DNA of 64,000 nucleotides from assembly GCA_029851835.1 (NCBI GenBank), contig JARKVD010000012.1, forward strand, positions 32,830 through 96,829. The letters are read 5' to 3'. Shown here in pieces: positions 26,562 through 36,228 of the stretch. Position 1 is the stretch's first letter; each line of letters opens with the position of its first letter. The notes beneath the pieces were generated by a model that saw only the letters and a program-made list of their open reading frames with translations, was not told the origin of the DNA and ran no database searches. The stretch is from Clostridium sp. (lineage in GTDB: Bacteria; Bacillota; Clostridia; Clostridiales; Clostridiaceae). Both the position numbers and the translations under genes were made by a program.

Positions 26562-27635
26562 TTATAACTTGATCTTTCCTGCTCTTTTTTTTAACTCTAT
26601 GAACTTAGAATCTTCCTTTAAAAAGCTATACTCATCCATATCTAATAAATTAACAACCGCTTTGCTCATTTTTATCATTGTAGAGTATTCTCCATTAATT
26701 TTTAACTCATTAAAATACCATGGATTCTCTATATCCTCTACACTTATCTCAAGCCCCTCAATAGCTTTCTCTATAGATTCTAAGCACCTATTTTCATCTT
26801 TATAATATGCATAAAAACCTGCAAGCTGAATAAAATGATTGAACACATTATTAAACTTGTTATGCTTTGCTAATTGATTTATATTGTATGAAATATCCAT
26901 ATACTGCTCTGCTTTATTTAAGTCTTCTTTGTAGTATGATGCAGCTAATCCATGAAGGATTGCCTGTGCTTCTGTTATAGAATGTAAAAACTCCCACTGA
27001 TATAGCTTTCTTCCCTCTTGAACTTCATTTTTTCTGATATACATGCTAGCCTTCATTATATTTGTATTACCAATAGGCCTTTTTAGTTTATCAAGTACAT
27101 CTAAAGCCTTATCATAATCCTCAAAGGATGCATAATACATACTAAGCTGAAGCCTTGAAGCTTCTAGTATTTCATCATCCGTAGAATTATTTACTATATC
27201 CTCGTATATACTAATAGCTTTTCCATAAATATTTTTTATTTTTTCTTCATCTCTAATTAATGCACAACTCATAGTCATTAAGGTTGCTAATTTAAACTTT
27301 AATTTATAATTTCTATTATATTTATTTATATATTCCTTGCATAATTCTAAGCTTTCGTCAATATTTTCTTCATTAATTATCTTTTTTACTTCTTCATATA
27401 TTTCATTTTCTCTTTCCTCTGAAAGCTCCGCATCATAGTTTAAAAGCTCGTCTATAGAAATATTAAAGAATCTAGCCAGAACAGGCAGCATTTCTATGTC
27501 TGGATAGGATACACCGCTCTCCCACTTTGATATGGCCCCTTTGGATACCCCTATGTACTCACCTAACTGCTCCTGAGTTATCTTCTTTGATTTTCTTAAG
27601 TTATAAATACTTTCTCCAATTTTTATCTTATCCAT
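26562..27635 (-). CDS. XRE-family regulator with TPR-like C-terminal domain
   Basis: A 357-residue protein. Residues about 5-60 form a Cro/CI-type helix-turn-helix (ITQEQLGEYIGVSKGAISKWESGVSYPDIEMLPVLARFF). The rest is all-helical with repeated motifs spaced about 35-40 residues, which looks like tetratricopeptide repeats. The layout resembles peptide-sensing RRNPP regulators, but I see no small peptide ORF beside it, and many clostridial XRE-TPR proteins have no known peptide. It is a single gene ending at a bidirectional terminator; targets unknown. Confidence 0.8.
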   Translation of the reverse strand: MDKIKIGESIYNLRKSKKITQEQLGEYIGVSKGAISKWESGVSYPDIEMLPVLARFFNISIDELLNYDAELSEERENEIYEEVKKIINEENIDESLELCKEYINKYNRNYKLKFKLATLMTMSCALIRDEEKIKNIYGKAISIYEDIVNNSTDDEILEASRLQLSMYYASFEDYDKALDVLDKLKRPIGNTNIMKASMYIRKNEVQEGRKLYQWEFLHSITEAQAILHGLAASYYKEDLNKAEQYMDISYNINQLAKHNKFNNVFNHFIQLAGFYAYYKDENRCLESIEKAIEGLEISVEDIENPWYFNELKINGEYSTMIKMSKAVVNLLDMDEYSFLKEDSKFIELKKRAGKIKL

Positions 27636-27832
27636 ATAAACATCTCCTAAAATTTATTAGGTACCCTAGTTAAATTATAGAAGTTAATAATACCGAAAAC
27701 AATGGATAGTCTTTCTTATTTTATCTCTTATTAGTTTCCTTTTAGTAAACTAATCTAATTAATCTTCATTTGATAAAATTATTTGCGAATTATATTATTA
27801 ATGGCTTATTCTTCACTTTAAATTTTTATATA

Positions 27833-27861
27833 AAAATAAGCCCAGCACTTCTGCTAGGCTT
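27833..27861 (-). terminator. Intrinsic terminator of purA
   Basis: On the minus strand AAGCCTAGCA/TGCTGGGCTT hairpin followed by TTTTTA, 15 bp past the purA stop codon. Confidence 0.85.
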
Positions 27862-27875
27862 AAACTTACTTTACA

Positions 27876-29162
27876 TTAAAGTTCTCCAACTCTCATAGTT
27901 TGGTCTCTCTTTGGACCTACTGAAATTATAGATATCTTAACTCCAGTAAACTCCTCTATCTTCTTAAGGTATATTTTAGCGTTCTCTGGAAGCTCTTCAT
28001 AGCTTCTAGCATCATTTATGCTGTCATCCCATCCATCGAACTCTTCATATACTGGTTCACATTCTGCTAAGTCTTCTAAGCTTGCTGGGAAGTAATCAAT
28101 AACTTTTCCATCTAACTTATAACCTACACATACTTTTAACTTTTCAAGACCAGCGAGAGTATCTATTTTAGTTACTCCAAAGCTTGTTAAACCAGAAACT
28201 CTAGCTGCAGTTTTTAAGATAACAAGGTCTAACCATCCACACCTTCTACTTCTTCCAGTTGTAACTCCATACTCATGGCCTTTCTCTCTTATCCACTCAC
28301 CGATTTCATCATCAAGCTCTGTTGGGAATGGTCCTTTACCAACCCTTGTAGTATACCCCTTAACGATACCTACAGCGCTATCTATCATAGTTGGTCCAAT
28401 TCCAACTCCAGTACAAATTCCACCAGATATAGTATTTGATGAAGTTACATATGGGTATGTTCCAAAGTCTATATCCAGTAAAGTACCTTGAGCTCCCTCA
28501 AACAGAACATTTTTGTCAGCCTTAATGCTATCAAACACTCTAACCGATGCATCAGCTACATAAGGCTTCATTCTCTCACCATAAGCCTTATACGCATTAT
28601 AAACCGTTTCTAAATCTAAAGCTTCTCCACCATATAGTTTAACTATTTGATCATTCTTTCCTGGTAAATACTCTTCAAGCTTTTTTCTTAAAACTTCAGG
28701 CTTTATAAGGTCACAAACTCTTATTCCACATCTTTCAACCTTATCTGTGTAACAAGGTCCTATCCCCTTTTTAGTTGTTCCTATATCATTTTTTCCTCTA
28801 GCTTCTTCCTTTAAAGAATCTAGTATTCTATGATATGGCATTATAACCTGAGCCCTGTCACTTATAAGTAATCTTTCTGGCGTTATATTTTCCCCAAGAC
28901 CACTTAAGTAGTCCATTTCTTTAAATAAAGCCTCTGGATCTACTACAACTCCATTACCTATAACGTTAAGCTTATCACTGTAAAGTATTCCTGATGGAAT
29001 TAGGTGCAACTTATACTCTTTTTCTCCTACAACTACAGTGTGACCTGCGTTATTTCCACCTTGGAATCTAACTACTACATCTGCTTCTTCAGCAAGATAG
29101 TCAGTCATCTTTCCCTTTCCTTCATCTCCCCATTGTGCTCCTAGTACTACAAATGATGGCAT
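27876..29162 (-). CDS. purA: Adenylosuccinate synthetase
   Basis: Converts IMP, aspartate and GTP to adenylosuccinate, the first committed step to AMP. The 428 residues match the family (about 430). Landmarks: [38 protein letters not shown] at the N-terminus with catalytic Asp and His, [14 protein letters not shown] near 130, the [13 protein letters not shown] region near 300 and TKIDTL (TKLD-like guanine-binding). It is 46 bp downstream of the COG2509 flavoprotein gene, so the two may be co-transcribed. Confidence 0.97.
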   Translation of the reverse strand: MPSFVVLGAQWGDEGKGKMTDYLAEEADVVVRFQGGNNAGHTVVVGEKEYKLHLIPSGILYSDKLNVIGNGVVVDPEALFKEMDYLSGLGENITPERLLISDRAQVIMPYHRILDSLKEEARGKNDIGTTKKGIGPCYTDKVERCGIRVCDLIKPEVLRKKLEEYLPGKNDQIVKLYGGEALDLETVYNAYKAYGERMKPYVADASVRVFDSIKADKNVLFEGAQGTLLDIDFGTYPYVTSSNTISGGICTGVGIGPTMIDSAVGIVKGYTTRVGKGPFPTELDDEIGEWIREKGHEYGVTTGRSRRCGWLDLVILKTAARVSGLTSFGVTKIDTLAGLEKLKVCVGYKLDGKVIDYFPASLEDLAECEPVYEEFDGWDDSINDARSYEELPENAKIYLKKIEEFTGVKISIISVGPKRDQTMRVGEL

Positions 29163-29208
29163 ACTTTTCCTCGCTTTCTTTCACTTAATATAAATTAAAA
29201 ATTCTATT

Positions 29209-30597
29209 CTATCTTATCTTGTTTAATTTTTCATTTAATATTCTAGCAACATGAACTCCACTAGCAGATGCTTGTGATAAAGAGTGAGTAACTCCTGATC
29301 CATCTCCTAATACATAAAGATTTTTAACCTTAGTTTCTAAGTTGCTATCTACACTTATAATTGAGTTATAGAATTTAACCTCAACACCATATAAAAGTGT
29401 ATCTTCATTAGCTGTTCCTGGTGCTATCTTGTCTAGAGCATAAATCATCTCTATTATAGCATCTAATTGACGCTTAGGTATAACAAGACTTAAATCTCCA
29501 GGTGTAGCCTTTAATGTTGGAACTGTAAAGCTCTTATCCATTCTGTGTTCATTAGTCCTTCTTCCCTTAACTAAATCACCGAATCTTTGAACTAGAACTC
29601 CTCCACCAAGCATATTGCTTAGTTTAGCTATTGATTCACCATATTCATTACTGTTTTTGAATGGCTCTGTAAAGTTATTAGTAACAAGTAGTGCAAAGTT
29701 TGTATTATCTGTATGAAGCTCTGGATTAGAATAACTGTGTCCATTAACAGTAACTATACCATTAGTGTTTTCTTCTACTACCTCTCCATGTGGATTCATA
29801 CAGAAAGTTCTAACTAAATCTCCATATTGTTTAGTTCTATAAACAACTTTACTTTCATATACTTTTTCAGTTATATGTTCAAATACCGCTGCTGGAAGTT
29901 CTACTCTAACTCCAATATCAACTCTATTGCTTTGATTTTCTATTCCTAGTTTACTACATACATTTGATATCCACTTAGATCCTGATCTTCCTGTTGCAAC
30001 AACTAAATTTTCACACTTATATTCACCTTTATCAGTTGTTAAAACAAACTCATCATTTTCTTTTTCTATATTTATAACCTCAGTGTTAAATTTCATTTCA
30101 ACTTTATCTTTAAGATAATCGTACATGTTTCCTAGTATCTTAACATTTCTATCAGTACCAAGATGTCTAACCTTTGCATCTAATAAATGAAGGTCATGCT
30201 TTAATGCTTCTGTTTTTAAAGTACTTTCAATTGTAGAATATAATCTAGCATCACTTCCACCATTATCACAAAGTACTTTATCAACGTAATACATTAAATC
30301 TAAAGCTTCTTTTTTCCCTACGTACTTATATAAATCCCCGCCAAAGTTATTAGTGATGTTATATTTACCATCTGAAAGACTTCCCGCACCACCATAACCA
30401 TTCATAATATTACAGTATTTACAGTGAACACAAGATTTTATCTTCACTCCATCGATAGGACATTTACGTTTTTCTAAACTGTTTCCCTTTTCGATTATTA
30501 ATACTTTAGCTTTTGATTGAAGAACTGATAATTCATAAGCAGTAAAAATACCACTAGCTCCAGCCCCTACTATTATAATGTCATAATTATTATTCAT
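29209..30597 (-). CDS. FAD-dependent dehydrogenase (COG2509 family)
   Basis: A 462-residue flavoprotein with N-terminal DIIIVGAGASGIFTAYEL, a Cys-rich segment (KRKCPIDGVKIKSCVHCKYC, about residues 44-65) and NGYGGAGSLSDGKYN, which together mark the COG2509 uncharacterised FAD-dependent dehydrogenases. The C-terminus has VLGDGSGVTHSLSQASASGV for FAD contact. The cysteines could bind a metal cluster or form disulphides. Substrate unknown. It precedes purA by 46 bp and carries the nearest recognisable promoter. Confidence 0.88.
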   Translation of the reverse strand: MNNNYDIIIVGAGASGIFTAYELSVLQSKAKVLIIEKGNSLEKRKCPIDGVKIKSCVHCKYCNIMNGYGGAGSLSDGKYNITNNFGGDLYKYVGKKEALDLMYYVDKVLCDNGGSDARLYSTIESTLKTEALKHDLHLLDAKVRHLGTDRNVKILGNMYDYLKDKVEMKFNTEVINIEKENDEFVLTTDKGEYKCENLVVATGRSGSKWISNVCSKLGIENQSNRVDIGVRVELPAAVFEHITEKVYESKVVYRTKQYGDLVRTFCMNPHGEVVEENTNGIVTVNGHSYSNPELHTDNTNFALLVTNNFTEPFKNSNEYGESIAKLSNMLGGGVLVQRFGDLVKGRRTNEHRMDKSFTVPTLKATPGDLSLVIPKRQLDAIIEMIYALDKIAPGTANEDTLLYGVEVKFYNSIISVDSNLETKVKNLYVLGDGSGVTHSLSQASASGVHVARILNEKLNKIR

Positions 30598-30616
30598 GTT
30601 TAATCACCCCATAGAT

Positions 30617-30645
30617 ATCTTATCAAAGTGATTCATGTTTTTCAA
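30617..30645 (-). promoter_or_regulatory. Candidate promoter for the COG2509-purA unit
   Basis: On the minus strand: TTGAAA (30640-30645), 17-bp spacer, TAAGAT (30617-30622), just before a GGGGTG ribosome binding site. Confidence 0.55.
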
Positions 30646-30648
30646 CGA

Positions 30649-30744
30649 AAATACGAATATTTTTATTGACTCTTAAAAAAACATTCATATTTAACCTGTA
30701 TAATTCAAAAATTAAAAGTTTACTTCTTTTAGACGTTCGTATTT
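30649..30744. promoter_or_regulatory. PurBox-like inverted pair upstream of the COG2509-purA unit
   Basis: AAATACGAA at 30649-30657 and its exact complement TTCGTATTT at 30736-30744. Both resemble the core of the Bacillus PurR box (AWWWCCGAACWWT) and face each other upstream of the candidate promoter. Bacillus PurBox pairs are much closer together, so this assignment is tentative. Confidence 0.35.
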
Positions 30745-30774
30745 GTGCCTTAATAAAATCTATTCTATATAAAT

Positions 30775-30807
30775 AAAAGAGATATCATTAAAAATGATAT
30801 CTCTTTT
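30775..30807 (-). terminator. Intrinsic terminator of yhaM
   Basis: AAAAGAGATATCATT/AATGATATCTCTTTT, a 15-bp perfect stem with a 3-nt loop and T-rich tails in both directions, just past the yhaM stop. Confidence 0.85.
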
Positions 30808-30822
30808 ATTTATTACATCAAT

Positions 30823-31779
30823 TTATAAAATAGATTTATAAATACTTATTCCATCTAAACTATATATTTTATCTGAAAACTCACCTTGCTTAACATCTTT
30901 TATTGCTTTTTGCATATCATACATTCTTGCATCAATAACATCTAAGTGATGCAATAGCTCAGCTTCTGGAATCATAGGCTTTTTAGGACTTCCATACTCT
31001 GGTTCATAGTGATGGGTTAAAATCATATGTTGTAAAAGCATTATTACTTCTTTATCAGCTCCAATGCTCTTACCTGCCTCATCAATCATGTTAATTCCTT
31101 GTATTATATGTCCCAACAACTGACCTTCTACACTATACCTTGATACAATGCCTAATTCACTTGATTCCATTTCTTTAATCTTTGCTATATCGTGTAAAAT
31201 TACTCCAGCATAAACTAGATCCTTATTGAGGTAAGTATATATCTCCATTAACTTTTCTGCAACTTTAAGCATAGTAGTAACATGATATAAAAGCCCTCCC
31301 TTAATAGCATGGTGGTTAGACTTCGCTGCGGGATAATGCATAAGCTTATCACTTACCTTGCTTACAATAGATTCAGTTATACCTTTTATATATTGATTTT
31401 CAATTTTTTCAATATAATCTAATATAACCTCAAACATATCTTCTGACTTATAGGGTGCAGCCATGATGAATTCATCTATATCTATATTATCTTCTTCAAC
31501 AACACATCTAATTTTATCTATCTTTAACTGTAATTTGCCTCTATATTCTGTAACAACAGCTCTTACTTTTACAAGAATATTTTCCTTTATAATTGTTTCT
31601 ATACCATTATTACACTCCCATAACTTTGCATTGATTTCTCCAGTAGAATCTATAAGCATTAAGTCTAGATATTTATTTGTGGTGCTGTTATTAGTAATTT
31701 TACAATCTGAGCTTTTTACTAAATAAAAGCCTTCAATTCTATCACCTTTAATAAATTCACCGATCTTCTTATTCTCCAT
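30823..31779 (-). CDS. yhaM: YhaM-type 3'-5' exoribonuclease (OB fold + HD domain)
   Basis: A 318-residue protein. The N-terminal half is an OB-fold nucleic-acid-binding domain (DLMLIDSTGEINAKLWEC, VLVKVRAVVTEYRGKLQLKIDKIR); the C-terminal half is an HD phosphohydrolase domain with HHAIKGGLLYHVTTMLKVAE and ILHDIAKIKEM, plus LTHHYEPEYGSPKKP. This is the B. subtilis YhaM/S. aureus CbfI architecture, which trims single-stranded RNA 3' ends and acts in RNA turnover. It lies 29 bp after the TM2-domain gene. Confidence 0.92.
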   Translation of the reverse strand: MENKKIGEFIKGDRIEGFYLVKSSDCKITNNSTTNKYLDLMLIDSTGEINAKLWECNNGIETIIKENILVKVRAVVTEYRGKLQLKIDKIRCVVEEDNIDIDEFIMAAPYKSEDMFEVILDYIEKIENQYIKGITESIVSKVSDKLMHYPAAKSNHHAIKGGLLYHVTTMLKVAEKLMEIYTYLNKDLVYAGVILHDIAKIKEMESSELGIVSRYSVEGQLLGHIIQGINMIDEAGKSIGADKEVIMLLQHMILTHHYEPEYGSPKKPMIPEAELLHHLDVIDARMYDMQKAIKDVKQGEFSDKIYSLDGISIYKSIL

Positions 31780-31808
31780 AAGTAGCGCTCTCCTTAACCA
31801 TTTCTTCC

Positions 31809-32288
31809 TTAATTGGCTAAGCTAATCCTTTTAACTATCTTTCCTTCTTCATCAGTAAAATTATTTATTATAATTCTAATCAAGTCAACTAGAATCCATA
31901 TACCAAATCCACCAAAGGTTAATAGCATAAGTATAGCCGTACCAGCCTTACCTACATAAAATCTATGAAATCCAATAAAGCCAAGAAGAATACATAAAAC
32001 TAAAGTAATACCCCAAGCCTTACTGCTGTAATCACCATCTTCAATATATTCTACAGCTTTCTTGTCTTTTTTCATCCTTGGATTTTTAATAATTACTTTA
32101 TTTTTTACATCTTCTTTAACTTCATCTTTTATCATGTTTTGTTCATTACTTGAAGCTATAACTTCTTTATTAAAACCATAGTTTATTTCAACATCTTCTG
32201 ATAAGTTATCCGATGCTGAATTTTCTTCTAATAAATTTTCATCTAATAACTTATTATTAAGTTTACCATCGTCTTCATAAATGCTCAT
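31809..32288 (-). CDS. TM2 domain-containing membrane protein
   Basis: A 159-residue protein. The first 90 residues are acidic and low in complexity, probably a cytoplasmic tail. The C-terminal TM2 domain has two membrane helices joined by the family motif GFIGFHRFYVGKAGTAIL, then FGGFGIWILVDLIRI. TM2 proteins are widespread and of unclear function. It lies just upstream of yhaM. Confidence 0.88.
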   Translation of the reverse strand: MSIYEDDGKLNNKLLDENLLEENSASDNLSEDVEINYGFNKEVIASSNEQNMIKDEVKEDVKNKVIIKNPRMKKDKKAVEYIEDGDYSSKAWGITLVLCILLGFIGFHRFYVGKAGTAILMLLTFGGFGIWILVDLIRIIINNFTDEEGKIVKRISLAN

Positions 32289-32419
32289 TCTACTTTCACC
32301 TCACATAAAATATACCTAGTATATCTTTATGTAAAGAGTTTATAGTCTATGCACCAAATACGATTCTTGTTCTTGTTGTTGTCTTTATTGCAACACCCCT
32401 AATTTATGAGGGGCTTACT

Positions 32420-33751
32420 TTATTCTTGATGAACAAGGTCTAAATCACCAAATTTACTATACCTACCTATCCATGCAAGATTAACTGTACCTACTTCACC
32501 ATTTCTGTGTTTAGCTAATATACATTCTGCTAAACTTTCATCTTCTTTATCTTTACTATAATAGTACTCTCTATAAAGGAACATAACAATATCTGCGTCC
32601 TGTTCTATAGATCCAGACTCTCTAAGATCCGAAAGCATTGGTCTATGGTCTGCTCTTTGCTCTGGAGCACGAGATAACTGTGATAGAGCAATTATAGGGC
32701 ACTTCATTTCCTTTGCTAGTGCCTTTATACTTCTTGATATCTCTGAAACCTCTTGCTGTCTATTATCTGAATTACTTCCTGTCATTAACTGAAGGTAGTC
32801 AATTATGATCATATCTATACCGTGCTCAATTTTAAGCCTTCTACACTTAGATCTCATTTCCATTATAGATATACCAGCAGTATCATCAATATATATACCG
32901 GCCGCTGCTAATGGTCCAGACGCCCTTGCAATGTTTTCCCAATCACTGTCACTAAGATCTCCATTTCTAAGCTTACCCATATCAACATTAGCCTCTGCAC
33001 AAAGAAGCTTATATGCAAGCTGCTCCTTACTCATTTCCAAAGAAAATATAGCAACCTTTTTACCGCTTCTTATTGCAACGTTCTGAGCTATATTAAGACA
33101 GAATGTTGTTTTTCCCATGGAAGGTCTCGCAGCTAGAAGAATCATATCTCCTGGCTGAAAACCTGAGGTTTTAGCATCTAAATCCTTAAAACCACTTGCA
33201 ACACCATTAATTTGACCTTTATTATTAAATATTTTTTCTATCTCTAAAAATCCTCTTTCAAGGACCGTACTCATAGCTTCAAAATCACTTGAGCTTCTTT
33301 TTTCTGAAATATTGAATACCTTTTTTTCTGCTGCATCTATAACAGACTCAACATCATCTTGCTTATCATAACACTCCTCTATAATCTCTGTAGAACTTCT
33401 TATTAATCTTCTTAACGTAGATTTATCCTCTACAATTTTTATATATGAAGATAAGTTGGCAGTAGATGGTACTGATGTACTTATCTCAGTAATGTAAGTA
33501 ATTCCCCCTACTTGATCAAGCATATTATTTGACTTTAAGTAATCAACTAAAGTTATCATATCTATGGGTATATCCTTATTATATAAATCCCTTATAGCCT
33601 TAAACATAGTCTTATGTGCATCCCTATAAAAATCATCCGCCTCAAGGACTTCTGCCGCTTGGGCAATTGCATTCTTATCTATAAGCATAGAACCTATTAC
33701 TGACTGCTCTGCTTCTATGTTTTGTGGCATTGTTCTAAGCGACTCACTCAC
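32420..33751 (-). CDS. dnaB: Replicative DNA helicase
   Basis: Hexameric helicase that unwinds DNA ahead of the fork. The 443-residue protein has the N-terminal domain PQNIEAEQSVIGSML, a linker, and a RecA-like C-terminal domain with Walker A LLAARPSMGKTTF near 205, DIIIIDYLQLM near 310 and the arginine-rich LSQLSRAPEQRADHRP segment. The start is GTG (33751), preceded by GAGGTGAGG. It follows lonC by 79 bp, with the lonC terminator in between. The helicase-loader pair at 21-23 kb is its expected partner. A short GC-rich hairpin (CCCCT...AGGGG, about 32396-32413) follows its stop, without a clear U-tract. Confidence 0.97.
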   Translation of the reverse strand: MSESLRTMPQNIEAEQSVIGSMLIDKNAIAQAAEVLEADDFYRDAHKTMFKAIRDLYNKDIPIDMITLVDYLKSNNMLDQVGGITYITEISTSVPSTANLSSYIKIVEDKSTLRRLIRSSTEIIEECYDKQDDVESVIDAAEKKVFNISEKRSSSDFEAMSTVLERGFLEIEKIFNNKGQINGVASGFKDLDAKTSGFQPGDMILLAARPSMGKTTFCLNIAQNVAIRSGKKVAIFSLEMSKEQLAYKLLCAEANVDMGKLRNGDLSDSDWENIARASGPLAAAGIYIDDTAGISIMEMRSKCRRLKIEHGIDMIIIDYLQLMTGSNSDNRQQEVSEISRSIKALAKEMKCPIIALSQLSRAPEQRADHRPMLSDLRESGSIEQDADIVMFLYREYYYSKDKEDESLAECILAKHRNGEVGTVNLAWIGRYSKFGDLDLVHQE

Positions 33752-33787
33752 ATCCTCACCTCTTTTGTGCTATATTTAATAAAAATT

Positions 33788-33818
33788 AAAACCCTGTAAT
33801 GTTGCGCCACAAGGTTTT
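33788..33818 (-). terminator. Probable terminator of lonC
   Basis: On the minus strand AAAACCTTGT/ACAGGGTTTT hairpin with a GC-containing loop and a TTTTTAT tail, 12 bp after the lonC stop codon. Confidence 0.7.
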
Positions 33819-33830
33819 AATTTAATAATT

Positions 33831-35720
33831 TTAAAATACTATTGCTAATAACTCTTCTATGTTTGATACTGGTACAACTTCTATATCCACTAGATTATTA
33901 GGTATATCTTTTTTGTTATCAATTGGAACTAGTACCTTTCTTATGCCTTTTCTTCTTGCTCCATAGATCTTTTCCCTGACTCCTCCAACTGGTTTAATAC
34001 TTCCTCTTAATGAAATTTCACCAGTAACTGCTATATCTTGTCTTATAGGCTTATCTAAAATAGCACTTATTATACATGCTGTAATAGCGCCCCCCGCTGA
34101 AGGACCATCAATCTTTCCTCCACCAATTACATTGACATGAATATCATAATCTTTAATATCCTTATCAGTTATTTTTCTAATAACTGATGCAGCATTAAAT
34201 ACTGAATCCTTTGCCATGGAGCCTGCAGTATCATTGAATCTAATAGTTCCTTTTCCTTTTTCCCTAGCCTCAAAAGCAGCACACTCAATCTCTATAGTTG
34301 AACCTAAGAAGCCAGATACTCCTAAACCATATATTTGTCCAACTTCCTTACTATCTAAATTACTGCCATCCTCATAGGGTGTTAACCTATTATTAGATAC
34401 TACTTCATTAAAATCCTTTAATGTTATTGTAATGTCAGTTTCATCTGGGTTATTAAGCAACACATAACCATAGACATCAGCAAGAATATTAACAGCTTTT
34501 CTTCCTTCTATAGTATAACTGCTTATTTCTTTTGCTAAACCATCTTCTAATTTTATATTTAACTTTTTGGCTGAATTTAATACAACATCCTCTATATCCT
34601 TAGCAGATAAAGGCTCAAAATATACTTCTGTACACCTTGATCTCAATGCAGGATTAATTTCTCCTGGCTCCCTTGTTGTAGCTCCAATAAGAACGAAATC
34701 TGCTGGTGCTCCATTATCAAATAAGTATTTGATATATTTAGGTGTCTGTTCGTCATCAGGATCATAGTATGATGATGAAAATTCTACTCTTTTATCTTCT
34801 AAAACCTTTAAAAGTTTATTCTGAAGTGTAAAGTCAAGTTCTCCAATTTCATCTATAAAGAGAACTCCTCCATGAGCATCTGTAACTAAACCTGTCTTCG
34901 GCTCTGGAATTCCACCTTCTGCTAAGTCTCTTTTACTCCCTTGATATATTGGATCATGTACTGAACCTAACAATGGGTTAGAAATTTCTCTTGGATCCCA
35001 TCTTAAGGTAGTTCCATCCACTTCAACAAAGTTAGCACCCTCTTCATATGGAGTATGTTTTAATTTTTTAACTTCTTCTAAAGCAATCCTTGCTGCTGTT
35101 GTTTTACCAACCCCAGGAGGTCCATATAAAATTATATGTTGTGGGTATGGTGATGCCATTTTTGATATTAAGGATTTTATTGCTCTCTCTTGACCAACTA
35201 TTTCTGAAAAGCTTTCTGGTCTTAAAAGACTCATTATATTTTGAGTAAGACGCTTTGAGTCAAGCTTTTCAAGTTGCTCATACTTCTTTAAAGTTTTACT
35301 GTTTTCAGCACCTCTTTGCTTTTTTACGATTCCAAGTCTAATATCATCAATATATTTATCTTGCTTTTCCATTATAAGCTTTTCGACTTCAGAATCTATC
35401 CTGTTTTGAATATATCTTTTAGCCATAAGTTCGCTTACTTCCTTGCTTGTGGCTTCTAACACATTCCCAATAGTATTATCATCAGGAATTATTTCAATTC
35501 CCTTTCCGTTAGTTATTATCTTATTTATAGCATATAATTTTTTATATTTATCCTTGCTGTTAAGATGTTTCTGTACTTTAAATTTAACTGCTCTGCCTCT
35601 TATAGTTCCCTCATCTAAAAGCTTGTACATAACATCATATAGAATATCTATTTCAACTTCGATTGACATTTCTTCTTCAATTCCTAGTTCTTTTAATTTA
35701 TCTAATGAATTTATCTCCAA
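33831..35720 (-). CDS. lonC: Lon-family ATP-dependent protease, sporulation LonB/LonC type
   Basis: A 629-residue Lon-like protease without the LonA N-terminal substrate domain and with no membrane segment. A coiled-coil-rich N-terminus of about 190 residues precedes the AAA+ domain: Walker A LYGPPGVGKTTAARIA near 204 and Walker B VLFIDEIGEL near 285. The C-terminal peptidase has the catalytic Ser in GPSAGGA near 540 and Lys in RGSIKPVGGV near 585. Length and lack of a TM segment fit the proposed LonC subfamily (about 615 residues) of spore formers better than B. subtilis LonB (552, membrane-anchored). The predicted start is TTG with a hairpin just upstream; the next in-frame ATG is residue 18, with a poor RBS, so the start is uncertain. 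Confidence 0.88.
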   Translation of the reverse strand: MEINSLDKLKELGIEEEMSIEVEIDILYDVMYKLLDEGTIRGRAVKFKVQKHLNSKDKYKKLYAINKIITNGKGIEIIPDDNTIGNVLEATSKEVSELMAKRYIQNRIDSEVEKLIMEKQDKYIDDIRLGIVKKQRGAENSKTLKKYEQLEKLDSKRLTQNIMSLLRPESFSEIVGQERAIKSLISKMASPYPQHIILYGPPGVGKTTAARIALEEVKKLKHTPYEEGANFVEVDGTTLRWDPREISNPLLGSVHDPIYQGSKRDLAEGGIPEPKTGLVTDAHGGVLFIDEIGELDFTLQNKLLKVLEDKRVEFSSSYYDPDDEQTPKYIKYLFDNGAPADFVLIGATTREPGEINPALRSRCTEVYFEPLSAKDIEDVVLNSAKKLNIKLEDGLAKEISSYTIEGRKAVNILADVYGYVLLNNPDETDITITLKDFNEVVSNNRLTPYEDGSNLDSKEVGQIYGLGVSGFLGSTIEIECAAFEAREKGKGTIRFNDTAGSMAKDSVFNAASVIRKITDKDIKDYDIHVNVIGGGKIDGPSAGGAITACIISAILDKPIRQDIAVTGEISLRGSIKPVGGVREKIYGARRKGIRKVLVPIDNKKDIPNNLVDIEVVPVSNIEELLAIVF

Positions 35721-35729
35721 AATTATTTA

Positions 35730-35755
35730 GCATAGAAGAAGAGCTTCTTCTATGC
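35730..35755 (-). other. Perfect hairpin between a strong RBS and the lonC start
   Basis: GCATAGAAGAAG/CTTCTTCTATGC with a 2-nt centre. On the minus strand a strong GGGGAGG lies 3 nt before it and the TTG start 9 nt after it. It may fold to bring the RBS near the start, or be a weak terminator after rplI (tail TAAATAATTTT). Confidence 0.6.
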
Positions 35756-35779
35756 TTTCCTCCCCTCGGTTATTAAATT

Positions 35780-36226
35780 TTATTGCTTTTCTTTTATAAC
35801 AACTTTAATCTTAGTAGATATTTCTGGGTAAAGCTTAACTTCCGCAGTATATATTCCTAAAGTTTTAATTGTGTTCATAACGATTTTCTTTTTATCTATA
35901 GAAACATTTAATTGTTTCTCCATTTCCTGAGAAATATCTTTAGATGTAATTGCTCCAAATAACTTTCCAGCTTCTCCTGCTTTTGTATATATCGCAACTT
36001 CTTTATCCTTTAACTCGTTAGCAAGCTTTTGCGCTGCTTCTATCTCTGCTGTTTTCTTTTTTCTGTCAGCCTCATTCTTTTTATTTAATATATGCATATT
36101 AACATCATTAGCTTCTTGAGCTAATTTCTTCGGAAATAATAAGTTTCTAGCATACCCATCTGATACGTTAACAACTTCTCCTTTTTTTCCAACTGATTTA
36201 ACATCTTGTAATAAAATAACTTTCAT
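35780..36226 (-). CDS. rplI: 50S ribosomal protein L9
   Basis: Binds 23S rRNA at the base of the L1 stalk. The 148 residues match the family. The N-terminal domain [36 protein letters not shown] carries the L9 signature; a long connecting helix (about residues 40-75) and a C-terminal domain follow. It starts 2 bp after the gdpP stop, the conserved gdpP-rplI order of Firmicutes. Confidence 0.98.
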   Translation of the reverse strand: MKVILLQDVKSVGKKGEVVNVSDGYARNLLFPKKLAQEANDVNMHILNKKNEADRKKKTAEIEAAQKLANELKDKEVAIYTKAGEAGKLFGAITSKDISQEMEKQLNVSIDKKKIVMNTIKTLGIYTAEVKLYPEISTKIKVVIKEKQ

Positions 36227-36228
36227 TA

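Noticed and set aside
30598-30822. Purine riboswitch upstream of the purA unit
   Set aside because: I looked for the conserved purine aptamer core and three-way junction and did not find it; only short inverted motifs are present.
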